From Pedobacter sp. MC2016-05 (GTDB lineage Bacteria > Bacteroidota > Bacteroidia > Sphingobacteriales > Sphingobacteriaceae), in contig NZ_JAPIVT010000006.1 in assembly GCF_026239735.1 (NCBI RefSeq), positions 186,001 through 250,000 of the forward strand: 64,000 nt of DNA. Reading direction: 5' to 3'. Positions 56,523 to 64,000 of the stretch are shown in pieces (position 1 is the stretch's first letter; each line of letters starts with the position of its first letter). The notes under the pieces are model-generated. The model worked only from the letters and a program-made list of their open reading frames with translations, did no database searches and was not told where the DNA came from. The position numbers were made by a program, and so were the translations under genes.

Positions 56523-57866
56523 TTAGGTTTCAGATGGAAATGATATTCCCTTAATATTTCTATATAAATCTACAGCATAAAGATCAGTCATCCCCGAAAC
56601 AAAGTCTAAAACACTTTGGGTGCGGGAGTAAATATCAGGCAAATCAGTATGGTATTGCTTTGGTATCAGTTTTACCAATTTTTTATAATAGTGCGTGTTA
56701 TTATTTATCAAAGCTGGCACAAACTCCTCCAGTAAACCCGCCATAATTTTGTAACCTGCAACTTCTTTTTGAATCACTGAAGAGAAATTGTAAATGCGTT
56801 CAATAGAAACTTTCTCAATTTCTTTCCAAGCAGAGCGATATGGTTCTGGTATCAGATCTGTCAGGCTATTATTCAAAGTTCCCTGAAGCAAACTTTCTTG
56901 TTCGCGATAAAAAATGTCTGCGCAAATGTTGGTTAATGTATTTATCGCCTTCGCCCTGAGAAGACCAATTTTGGCATCATCATCCTCATAATCATTTTTA
57001 AGTCTATCTTCGATAGTTTTTGAATTAGCGAAAGGAAGCAAATAATTTTTCACCTCCTCATATGAAAGAATTTTTAAACGATGTGCGTCTTCCAAATCAA
57101 TAATGCTATAACAAATATCGTCAGCAGCTTCTACCAGATAAACCAAAGGATGGCGCTTGTAAATTAAATATTCGCCTTCTTCTTTTTCAAGATGAAGTTC
57201 GTTGGCAATTTTTTTAAACGTTTCTTCTTCCGACTGGAAAAAACCATACTTTTTCCGATGCAACAAACCTTTTTGTTTGCCTGCAATAGAAGCACAAGGA
57301 TATTTTGCAATTGAGGCCAGTGTAGAATAAGTGAGTGCATAGGCATCGTTACCTTTGCCCTTAAGTGGATGGGTAAGAATGCGGATCGCATTCGCATTAC
57401 CTTCAAAATTAATCAAATCATGCCATTGCGATTCATTCATTTCATTTTGATAAACCTTGCCATCTCCATCAGTAAAATAACGTGAAATCGCAGCTTCTCC
57501 AGAATGCCCGAAGGCAGGATTTCCTAAATCGTGAGCGAGGGATGCAGCTGCAACAATATTTCCGACCTCATTTATAAGTGGAACATCTTTAATTAACTGA
57601 GGATTTTTTTCCTCCAAAGTATTCAGAAAAATATTCGCCATGGAACGAGCAACGCTTGCTACTTCCAAACTATGCGTTAAACGGTTATGAACAAAAACAC
57701 TCCCTGGTAATGGAAACACCTGAGTTTTATTTTGCAAACGCCTAAAAGGCGATGAAAATATTAATCTATCGTAATCTCTTTGAAAATCCGATCTTGCTTT
57801 ATCTCTATCACCCGTCCAGCTTTCCTGGCCAAATCGTTTATTTGAAAGTAAATTTTTCCACTCCAT
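56523..57866 (-). CDS. dgt: Deoxyguanosinetriphosphate triphosphohydrolase (dGTPase)
   Basis: 447 residues from ATG 57866 (MEWKNLLSNKRFGQE), the usual start pattern; the frame is open 9 codons more. It is an HD-domain enzyme releasing triphosphate from dGTP. The N-terminal SPFRRLQNKTQVFPLPGSVFVHNRLTHSLEVA, the metal-binding HDLGNPAFGHSGE and VYLVEAADDICYSIIDLEDA are diagnostic. It may tune dNTP pools or limit phage. Confidence 0.92.
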   Translation of the reverse strand: MEWKNLLSNKRFGQESWTGDRDKARSDFQRDYDRLIFSSPFRRLQNKTQVFPLPGSVFVHNRLTHSLEVASVARSMANIFLNTLEEKNPQLIKDVPLINEVGNIVAAASLAHDLGNPAFGHSGEAAISRYFTDGDGKVYQNEMNESQWHDLINFEGNANAIRILTHPLKGKGNDAYALTYSTLASIAKYPCASIAGKQKGLLHRKKYGFFQSEEETFKKIANELHLEKEEGEYLIYKRHPLVYLVEAADDICYSIIDLEDAHRLKILSYEEVKNYLLPFANSKTIEDRLKNDYEDDDAKIGLLRAKAINTLTNICADIFYREQESLLQGTLNNSLTDLIPEPYRSAWKEIEKVSIERIYNFSSVIQKEVAGYKIMAGLLEEFVPALINNNTHYYKKLVKLIPKQYHTDLPDIYSRTQSVLDFVSGMTDLYAVDLYRNIKGISFPSET

Positions 57867-57981
57867 TTTTAAAATTTGGCGCAAGTTACTCAAAAGCAGA
57901 AAATCCCATCAATAATAATTTTGAGAAACTTGACTTTAAAACCATTTTTGCTTAAAGCTGTTCTTAATAAAAATTGCAATT

Positions 57982-58344
57982 ATGAAAACGAGTATTTATA
58001 ATAAGGAAGAGCATATTGAAGGTTATGTTGGCAATGGTGATGATAGCACAAAATCAAACCTTCAAAAGGAATACGAAAAAGGAAATGAGGGCAACGAAGT
58101 AACCAGTTATGGACAAGAAAGCGATGCAATAGGCGGCAATACGGCTGCTAAGGATGGCTATGATAACAGCGGAACACAGGGAAAGGATTCTTTAAGTGAC
58201 GACGCTTATAACAGTAAAGATGAGCACCCGACAGTTAAAAGTGCTGCAAGTAAAACTGGAAGTTCTTCGGATGATTTTGATTCACCAAGCAAAAAAGAAA
58301 TTAACCAAAGAGATGAAGACGATGTTTTAAATACTGGAATTTAA
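57982..58344 (+). CDS. Small hydrophilic, probably disordered protein
   Basis: 120 residues, no known family and no signal. It is extremely polar (Asp, Glu, Ser, Gly, Asn, Lys) with almost no hydrophobic core, e.g. GQESDAIGGNTAAKDGYDN and SAASKTGSSSDDFDSPSKK. This composition is that of hydrophilins or stress proteins. A small membrane protein gene follows after 10 bases, on the same strand. Confidence 0.6.
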   Translation: MKTSIYNKEEHIEGYVGNGDDSTKSNLQKEYEKGNEGNEVTSYGQESDAIGGNTAAKDGYDNSGTQGKDSLSDDAYNSKDEHPTVKSAASKTGSSSDDFDSPSKKEINQRDEDDVLNTGI

Positions 58345-58354
58345 GAGGCTTATT

Positions 58355-58549
58355 ATGGGATTACTAAAATATGTTGTAATTGGGGCGGTGGCCGTTTACG
58401 GTTTTAAATATGCCAGCAAAAAAAGAGAAATTGACGGAAAATCACTATTGGATGATTTAAAAGATGGTTTGAATGATGCTTTTTGTCAAGCCAAGGAATA
58501 CAAAAACAGATTGGAGATGGACTATAATCAAACTACAAAACTTTACTGA
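58355..58549 (+). CDS. Small membrane protein
   Basis: 64 residues: one membrane helix at the start (LLKYVVIGAVAVYGFKYA) and then an amphipathic charged helix (KSLLDDLKDGLNDAFCQAKEYKNRLEMDY), the general layout of YtxH-type stress proteins although no family match is certain. It is probably co-transcribed with the hydrophilic protein before it. Confidence 0.5.
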   Translation: MGLLKYVVIGAVAVYGFKYASKKREIDGKSLLDDLKDGLNDAFCQAKEYKNRLEMDYNQTTKLY

Positions 58550-58812
58550 CACCAATAACTACTTTATACTACAAAATTTGATTTATATCAATTACTTTTA
58601 GGACTGAAAATTTGCTATAAGTTGGTTTAATTAGCAAATTTGCAAACATATTAGCACTCGCAGCCACATCTTAATCATCCTAAGGCTAAAACAAATTTAT
58701 TGGGCTATAAAAATAGCTACTCTAAAAAATATCTAGCTGTTGAGTACTATCAGAACTATTCCTCTACCGGAAAAATCATTAACTATAAAGAGGGATTTTA
58801 ACGAATCCTTCT

Positions 58813-59085
58813 TTATAAATCTTTCCCACCCAAACCTTTCTCATCAATACTATTTCTACTTCCAATATCTTCAGCTTGACTTAGATTCTCGTTCTTTAGA
58901 TTGTCTATTGTATTGGATTCATTTTCTGTATTAGAAATATGATCTTTACTAGGCGTGTTTTTACGCTTAAACTCAGAGTCGCTAATGGTATGGCCATAAG
59001 TTGCCTCTCCATTATCCCATTCTATATTACGATCAGTATTTTCATTTTGATCATTTCTGTTATTATCAAGCTCCTTATTCATCAC
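58813..59085 (-). CDS. Small hydrophilic protein
   Basis: 90 residues of very polar sequence rich in Asn, Asp, Glu and Ser (NRNDQNENTDRNIEWDNGEA, NESNTIDNLKNENLSQAED). The start is either of two adjacent ATG codons. Composition and neighbourhood resemble the genes at 57982 and 60053; no family is recognised. A short A+T-rich frame of this composition could arise by chance, so confidence is moderate. Confidence 0.45.
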   Translation of the reverse strand: MMNKELDNNRNDQNENTDRNIEWDNGEATYGHTISDSEFKRKNTPSKDHISNTENESNTIDNLKNENLSQAEDIGSRNSIDEKGLGGKDL

Positions 59086-59389
59086 ACCTAAATATTTAAT
59101 CCGTTAATATGAATAACACCTAGATGGTTAATAAGGTTTAAACAATTTGCAAATACGTTAGATTACCTAATCTCACTAGCTAAAGTTTAGCGGAAAATTT
59201 TTCAGGTTTAATTGACTACACTATTTCAAGAAAAAATTTGCATCACCGCTCTGTTGTGATAAAGGTAGTTAACAATCGTCAGCGCCTCCACAAAAAAGGC
59301 GTATAAATACAGCGCTTTTACGTATTTAAACAGAGATCATTGACACTTGAATATATCGATATTTAATTGACTACCCAACAACCTCAAAT
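59086..59389. other. Non-coding gap upstream of the NarL-type regulator
   Basis: 304 bases between divergent genes. It holds a hairpin CGCCT...AGGCG (about 59282-59300) and A+T-rich stretches suited to promoters. No firm promoter pair or gene is seen. Confidence 0.4.
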
Positions 59390-60049
59390 TTGAAATTCCC
59401 AATAAAGGTAATAATAGCCGATAACCACCCCATTAGTAGAAACGGTATCAAATCGTTAGTTGAAACTCAAGATAATATCGAAGTCATTCTTGAAGCTTCA
59501 AAGGGCTTCGAGGTAATCGATTTTTTGGAGAAAGGTAATCTTCCAGATATACTTATAACAGATATTGAAATTCCAGACCTGGATGGAATTGAATTGACCA
59601 AATTTATCAAAAGTAACTATCCACAAATTAAAGGTTTAATATTAACATCTGTTGACCAAGAACAATTAATTACTAAATGCTTTGATGCTGGTGCCGATGG
59701 TTATTTATTAAAAAATGTAACCACATCAGAAATCGTATTCGCAGTTGAACAACTTAACGCAGGTTACAAATACCTTAGCACTTCAATTGGGATGAAATTT
59801 CTGGATCCAATTCAGAAAAAATATTCGGTGGAAGCAGGGAGCATGAAACGGAGTGTTCAGTTTTCGAAACGAGAATTGACAATACTAAATCTCATTGCCG
59901 AAGGCTTTACCAATACTGAAATTGCCGATAAACTATTTACCAGTAAAAGAACAATAGAAGGCAATCGACAAAATTTGCTACATAAAACAGGCAAAAAAAA
60001 TACTGCTGAGTTAATCGGATTTGCAATTAGAAATGCAATTATTGATTAG
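59390..60049 (+). CDS. NarL/FixJ-type response regulator
   Basis: 219 residues with a TTG start, chosen because the receiver domain begins at once (KVIIADNHPISRNG). The phospho-acceptor is Asp58 (ILITDIEIPD), Lys and Thr/Ser switch positions follow (LTSVDQEQ, LLKNVTTSE). The C-terminal LuxR-type helix-turn-helix is LTILNLIAEGFTNTEIADKLFTSKRTIEGNRQNLLHKT. No sensor kinase is adjacent. It sits among small hydrophilic-protein genes and may control them. Confidence 0.9.
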   Translation: MKFPIKVIIADNHPISRNGIKSLVETQDNIEVILEASKGFEVIDFLEKGNLPDILITDIEIPDLDGIELTKFIKSNYPQIKGLILTSVDQEQLITKCFDAGADGYLLKNVTTSEIVFAVEQLNAGYKYLSTSIGMKFLDPIQKKYSVEAGSMKRSVQFSKRELTILNLIAEGFTNTEIADKLFTSKRTIEGNRQNLLHKTGKKNTAELIGFAIRNAIID

Positions 60050-60052
60050 CTT

Positions 60053-60298
60053 TCAATCCACTCCTTTACTTTGGTCTGATTTAGCAGGAACATCTGTATC
60101 CTTTATACTTGATCCATTCTCATCTCTATGTTTAGGTGGATTGTCCATTCTGCTCTCTTCCAATTCTGAAAAATCGCTTCCTTTCTGATTTCCAACTTCC
60201 CCATGCGAAGATGGTTTTTCCTTTAATTCTTCTTCAGGATTGGCAAAATCCTGACCTTCGATAGGAAGATTTTCTTCCTTTTCAGTGGGTTTATTCAT
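60053..60298 (-). CDS. Small hydrophilic protein
   Basis: 81 residues rich in Glu, Lys, Ser, Pro and Asp (KPTEKEENLPIEGQDFANPE, MDNPPKHRDENGSSIKDTD), with no hydrophobic core, signal or known family. It converges on the regulator gene with 3 bases between the stops. It is the third of a set of hydrophilin-like genes here. Confidence 0.5.
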   Translation of the reverse strand: MNKPTEKEENLPIEGQDFANPEEELKEKPSSHGEVGNQKGSDFSELEESRMDNPPKHRDENGSSIKDTDVPAKSDQSKGVD

Positions 60299-60482
60299 AT
60301 CATTTAAACGAATAAAAACCTAATTTGTTTAACGGCTAGTTTAAACATATTTGCCGCCAGAGAATCCGTGATTTATTACGGTAAGCTTCTCTTAAATGCT
60401 TATTGAACATCCCATAATGGCAACCAAAAACATCCAGGTCAGAAACTGCTATTCCATACGCCTCACAAAAAATAGGGCAAAA

Positions 60483-60510
60483 AAAAATCCTGACTTTCAT
60501 CAGGATTTTT
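60483..60510 (-). terminator. Terminator after rpsJ (end of str operon)
   Basis: A perfect stem AAAAATCCTGA/TCAGGATTTTT with loop CTTTCA is followed on the minus strand by a T run. Confidence 0.92.
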
Positions 60511-60527
60511 AATCTTTTTAAAATCAA

Positions 60528-60833
60528 TTAAACTTTGATTTCAACTTCAACACCGCTAGGTAATTCAAGTTTCATTAAAGCATCAACTGTTTTAGAGTTA
60601 GAGCTATAAATATCTAATAAGCGTTTGTAAGCGCATAATTGAAATTGCTCCCTAGCTTTTTTGTTAACGTGTGGAGAACGTAAAACAGTAAAGATTTTTT
60701 TCTCTGTAGGAAGTGGAATTGGACCACTTACAACTGCACCCGTAGGTTTAACAGTTTTTACGATTTTCTCAGCAGATTTATCTACCAAGTTGTAATCGTA
60801 AGATTTTAATTTAATTCTGATTCTTTGGCTCAT
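60528..60833 (-). CDS. rpsJ: 30S ribosomal protein S10
   Basis: 101 residues. [28 protein letters not shown] and the loop [28 protein letters not shown] are typical; also the NusE antitermination factor. It follows fusA by 131 bases and is followed by a terminator, not by rplC. Confidence 0.99.
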   Translation of the reverse strand: MSQRIRIKLKSYDYNLVDKSAEKIVKTVKPTGAVVSGPIPLPTEKKIFTVLRSPHVNKKAREQFQLCAYKRLLDIYSSNSKTVDALMKLELPSGVEVEIKV

Positions 60834-60892
60834 CTTATTTTTAATTATGATTTCCTGTTAGAGCTATTAACAACAGAAATCGGATTTATTTT

Positions 60893-60960
60893 TGAGATTT
60901 GAGAAATGAGATATAAGACGTGAGACAAATCTCAATACTCATATCTCAATGCTCACATCT
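60893..60960. repeat. Repeat-word inverted element in the fusA-rpsJ spacer
   Basis: The left half (TGAGATTTGAGAAATGAGAT, then ATAAGACGTGAGAC) and the reverse complement of the right half (AGATGTGAGCATTGAGATAT, then GAGTATTGAGATTT) are built from the same words. It is related to the spacer element at 39741-39855. Confidence 0.65.
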
Positions 60961-60964
60961 AATA

Positions 60965-63079
60965 TTAGTCTTCAGATTTTACTCTTCCTTTTGATTTAGC
61001 AATTACTTCATCTTGTACGTTTTTAGGCGCTGCTTCATAATGATCAAATTCCATTGTAGAAGTTGCACGACCTGAAGTGATAGTACGTAACTGCGTTACA
61101 TAACCAAACATTTCAGAAAGAGGCACAGTTGCTTTAATTACTTGGGCACCGTTACGTGTATCCATACCTAATAACTGACCACGACGACGGTTCATATCAC
61201 CGATTACATCACCCATGTTTTCTTCAGGGGTTAAGATTTCGATTTTCATGATTGGCTCCATCAAAGTTGGTTTACATTTAGGTAAAGCTTCACGATATGC
61301 CATTTTAGCTGCAAGCTCAAATGATAAAGCATCTGAATCGACTGCGTGGAATGAACCATCAATCAAACGTACTTTCATATCAGGAAGTGGATAACCTGCT
61401 AACACACCGTTAACCATCGCTGCGGCGAAACCTTTTTCTACTGAAGGAATAAACTCACGTGGAATTGAACCACCTGTAATTTCGTTTACGAATTGTAAAC
61501 CACCTTTTTCAAAATCAGCATCGATTGGCGAGATAACAACTTGGATATCGGCAAATTTACCGCGACCACCAGATTGTTTCTTATAAGTTTCACGGTGTTG
61601 AGTAGTACCGAAAATAGCTTCTTTGTAAGCTACCTGTGGTGCACCTTGGTTAACTTCAACTTTAAATTCGCGTTTTAAACGGTCAATTAAAATATCTAAG
61701 TGTAACTCACCCATACCAGAGATAACCGTTTGACCAGTTTCTTGATCAGTTTGAACTCTAAAAGTAGGATCTTCTTCAGCCAATTTAGCTAAGCCCATAC
61801 CCAATTTATCAACGTCAGCTTGAGTTTTAGGCTCAATAGCTAAGCCGATAACTGGCTCAGGGAAATCCATAGATTCTAAAACGATTGGGTGTTTCTCATC
61901 ACATAGTGTATCACCAGTTTTGATATCTTTAAATCCAACTACAGCAGCAATATCACCAGCAGCCACGTTTGGCACTGGGTTTTGCTTGTTAGCATGCATT
62001 TGGAAGATACGAGAAATACGCTCTTTACTTTCAGAACGAGCATTGTATATGTAAGAACCAGCTTCTAAGTTACCCGAGTAAACACGGATAAAACATAAAC
62101 GGCCTACAAATGGGTCAGTTGCAATTTTAAATGCTAAAGCTGCAAATGGCTCAGTAATGCTTGGTTTTAATAAAACTTCTTCGTTAGTATCTGGGTTAGT
62201 ACCAATTACACCTTCGCTATCCATAGGTGAAGGCAATAATTCCATCACATAATCAAGCATAGTTTGTACACCTTTGTTTTTAAAAGATGAACCACAAACC
62301 ATAGGAACAATTTTAGCATCTAAAACAGCCGCACGTAAAGCATCTAAAATTTCACGCTCAGTAATCGAGTTAGGATCTTCGAAGAATTTCTCCATCAAAG
62401 TCTCATCATAATCAGCTACTGATTCTAGTAATTTTTCTCTCCATTCAGCAACCTCATCTAACATATCATCAGGAATTGGTACTTCAGTAAAGGTCATACC
62501 TTTATCATGCTCATTCCAAACAATACCACGGTTGTTAATTAAATCAACCACACCTTTAAATGCATCTTCAGAACCGATAGGTAATTGCAATGGAACTGCA
62601 TTACTACCTAACATATCTTTAACCTGCTTAACAACTTTTAAGAAGTCAGCTCCAGAACGGTCCATTTTGTTAACGAAACCAATACGAGGAACCGCATAGT
62701 TGTTGGCTAAACGCCAGTTGGTTTCTGATTGAGGCTCAACACCATCAACTGCAGAAAACAAGAATACCAAACCATCTAATACACGTAACGAACGGTTTAC
62801 CTCTACGGTAAAATCCACGTGACCTGGTGTATCAATAACGTTTACATGATATTTTTGACCTCTGTAATTCCAATCAACAGTAGTTGCAGCAGAAGTAATG
62901 GTAATACCACGCTCTTGCTCTTGTGCCATCCAGTCCATTGTTGCAGCACCTTCGTGCACCTCACCAATTTTATGACTCACACCAGCATAATAAAGGATAC
63001 GCTCTGTTGTTGTAGTTTTACCTGCATCAATGTGAGCTGCAATTCCAATATTTCTTGTAAATTTTAAATCTCTTGCCAT
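60965..63079 (-). CDS. fusA: Elongation factor G
   Basis: 704 residues, the full five domains. G motifs are [27 protein letters not shown] and [10 protein letters not shown]; domain IV contains the conserved loop for tRNA translocation, and the end ([23 protein letters not shown]) is domain V. It translocates tRNA and mRNA on the ribosome. Confidence 0.99.
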   Translation of the reverse strand: MARDLKFTRNIGIAAHIDAGKTTTTERILYYAGVSHKIGEVHEGAATMDWMAQEQERGITITSAATTVDWNYRGQKYHVNVIDTPGHVDFTVEVNRSLRVLDGLVFLFSAVDGVEPQSETNWRLANNYAVPRIGFVNKMDRSGADFLKVVKQVKDMLGSNAVPLQLPIGSEDAFKGVVDLINNRGIVWNEHDKGMTFTEVPIPDDMLDEVAEWREKLLESVADYDETLMEKFFEDPNSITEREILDALRAAVLDAKIVPMVCGSSFKNKGVQTMLDYVMELLPSPMDSEGVIGTNPDTNEEVLLKPSITEPFAALAFKIATDPFVGRLCFIRVYSGNLEAGSYIYNARSESKERISRIFQMHANKQNPVPNVAAGDIAAVVGFKDIKTGDTLCDEKHPIVLESMDFPEPVIGLAIEPKTQADVDKLGMGLAKLAEEDPTFRVQTDQETGQTVISGMGELHLDILIDRLKREFKVEVNQGAPQVAYKEAIFGTTQHRETYKKQSGGRGKFADIQVVISPIDADFEKGGLQFVNEITGGSIPREFIPSVEKGFAAAMVNGVLAGYPLPDMKVRLIDGSFHAVDSDALSFELAAKMAYREALPKCKPTLMEPIMKIEILTPEENMGDVIGDMNRRRGQLLGMDTRNGAQVIKATVPLSEMFGYVTQLRTITSGRATSTMEFDHYEAAPKNVQDEVIAKSKGRVKSED

Positions 63080-63110
63080 CTTATGTTTTTGATTTATCTG
63101 ATTTTAAATG

Positions 63111-63145
63111 ATTACACCGATTATGTAAAAACAAATCGGTGTAAT
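63111..63145. repeat. Hairpin between rpsG and fusA
   Basis: Perfect 12-base arms ATTACACCGATT and AATCGGTGTAAT with an 11-base loop. The following text (63146-63200) repeats related words such as AATCTGTGTAATCTT. Confidence 0.75.
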
Positions 63146-63210
63146 TTATCTAATCAGTATAATCTTCTAATTAAATCTGTGTAATCTTACTAATCTGTTA
63201 ATCCTAATTA

Positions 63211-63678
63211 CTAGAATCTGAAGTGAGAGAACGCTTTGTTAGCCTCAGCCATTTTGTGCGTATCTTCTTTCTTCTTAACAGCAGCACCTTCACCTTTAGC
63301 AGCAGCTACCATTTCACCAGCTAATTTCTCTTTCATGGTTTTTTCGCCACGTTTACGAGCGTATGAAATTAACCATTTCATACCTAAAGCCGTTTTACGT
63401 TCTGGTCTAACCTCAGTTGGAACCTGGAAGTTAGCACCACCAACACGACGAGATTTAACCTCTACAGCTGGCATAATGTTAGTTAAAGCACGTTTGAAGA
63501 TCTCTAAACCGTTTTCGCCTGCTTTTTTCTCAGCAATTTCAACAGCATCGTAAAAAATAGAGTAGGCGATAGATTTTTTTCCATCGTACATCATATTGTT
63601 TACAAAACGAGTTACTTGAACATCGTTAAATTTTGGATCAGGAAGAATAATTCTCTTTTTTGGTTTTGACTTTCTCAT
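63211..63678 (-). CDS. rpsG: 30S ribosomal protein S7
   Basis: 155 residues. It is the primary binder of the 16S 3' domain and organises the head. [39 protein letters not shown] and [32 protein letters not shown] are characteristic. It starts 17 bases after rpsL. Confidence 0.99.
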   Translation of the reverse strand: MRKSKPKKRIILPDPKFNDVQVTRFVNNMMYDGKKSIAYSIFYDAVEIAEKKAGENGLEIFKRALTNIMPAVEVKSRRVGGANFQVPTEVRPERKTALGMKWLISYARKRGEKTMKEKLAGEMVAAAKGEGAAVKKKEDTHKMAEANKAFSHFRF

Positions 63679-63695
63679 TTCTTATTTCCTCCCGA

Positions 63696-64000
63696 TTATT
63701 TTTTCTTTCCTTTAGCAGGAGCTGCAGCAGCTTGACCTGGTTTAGGACGTTTAGTACCATATTTCGAACGACGTTGGTTACGACCAGCAACGCCTGATGT
63801 ATCTAATGCACCACGGATGATGTGGTAACGTACACCTGGTAAATCTTTCACACGACCACCACGAATCAAAACGATTGAGTGTTCTTGTAAGTTGTGACCT
63901 TCCCCAGGAATGTATGCATTCACCTCTTTACCGTTCGTTAAACGAACACGGGCTACTTTACGCATTGCTGAGTTTGGTTTTTTAGGGGTAGTGGTGTACA
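63696..64000 (-). CDS. rpsL: 30S ribosomal protein S12, partial
   Basis: The C-terminal about 100 residues; the start lies beyond the window and the frame is open at base 64000 ([23 protein letters not shown]). The lysine of TPKKPNSA, where streptomycin-resistance changes arise, looks wild type. The loop with the modified aspartate ([13 protein letters not shown]) is intact. A lysine/alanine tail ([14 protein letters not shown]) ends it. S12 monitors codon-anticodon pairing. Confidence 0.98.
   Translation of the reverse strand, partial: YTTTPKKPNSAMRKVARVRLTNGKEVNAYIPGEGHNLQEHSIVLIRGGRVKDLPGVRYHIIRGALDTSGVAGRNQRRSKYGTKRPKPGQAAAAPAKGKKK

Noticed and set aside
52192-60527. Phage or integrative island between rpsJ and rplC
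   Set aside because: No integrase, transposase, tRNA or flanking direct repeat was seen, and the genes resemble the rest in base use.
36936-63678. CRISPR-like array from repeated words in ribosomal spacers
   Set aside because: The words are short, imperfect and scattered, without regular repeat-spacer spacing or cas genes.

Overview
The window looks like a chromosomal segment of a Sphingobacteriaceae member (Bacteroidota), most probably Pedobacter or a close relative. This rests on sequence character, not on a search. The genes are A+T-rich with weak Shine-Dalgarno sequences. One textbook Bacteroidota promoter (TTTG-N19-TAnnTTTG) is visible. Many Bacteroidota families occur: DUF4142, DUF1543, DUF1810, DUF1304, TlpA-type thioredoxins, TonB receptors paired with surface lipoproteins, and an RGG-tailed S3.

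Region 1 (1-7.4 kb) is a nitrate-assimilation cluster. It holds a nitrate/nitrite porter (3' end only), a nitrate reductase fused to its own FAD reductase and a C-terminal [2Fe-2S] domain, a nitrate-reductase-associated protein, and an unusual protein with a C-terminal rubredoxin on what looks like a nitrite-reductase fold without siroheme cysteines. Facing it are mobA (molybdenum cofactor) and a Crp/Fnr regulator. Region 2 (7.5-12.1 kb) is a vitamin B12 uptake operon under a cobalamin riboswitch: a BtuB-like TonB receptor, a BtuG-like beta-propeller lipoprotein and a second surface lipoprotein.

Region 3 (12.3-36.9 kb) is mixed housekeeping and accessory material: exonuclease III, an ECF sigma/anti-sigma pair, small DUF genes, two decayed genes (a CheY-like receiver and a DUF1801 gene), an S9 peptidase, cbpA-cbpM, a HerA-like ATPase, a nucleotidyltransferase/sugar-kinase pair, dnaK, a methyltransferase, a GMC oxidoreductase with its small subunit, a TlpA-like protein and a GH123-like secreted protein. 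The gaps around dnaK hold REP-like palindromes and an unexplained non-coding stretch of about 790 bases.

Region 4 (36.9-52.3 kb, minus strand) is the S10-spc-alpha ribosomal supercluster from rplC to rplQ, with secY, map, infA, rpmJ and rpoA, closed by a strong terminator. Several of its gaps carry hairpins built from short repeated words. Region 5 (52.3-60.3 kb) is an 8.3-kb block of eleven non-ribosomal genes lying between rpsJ and rplC. It includes TauE/DUF1634, a prephenate dehydrogenase resembling fungal Tyr1, a dGTPase and a set of small hydrophilic proteins around a NarL-type regulator. Region 6 (60.5-64 kb) is the str operon rpsL (partial)-rpsG-fusA-rpsJ, ending in its own terminator. 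The str/S10 string is therefore split here: rplC has its own promoter and a structured leader, and rpsJ has its own terminator.

No tRNA, rRNA, CRISPR array, integrase or complete insertion sequence was seen.
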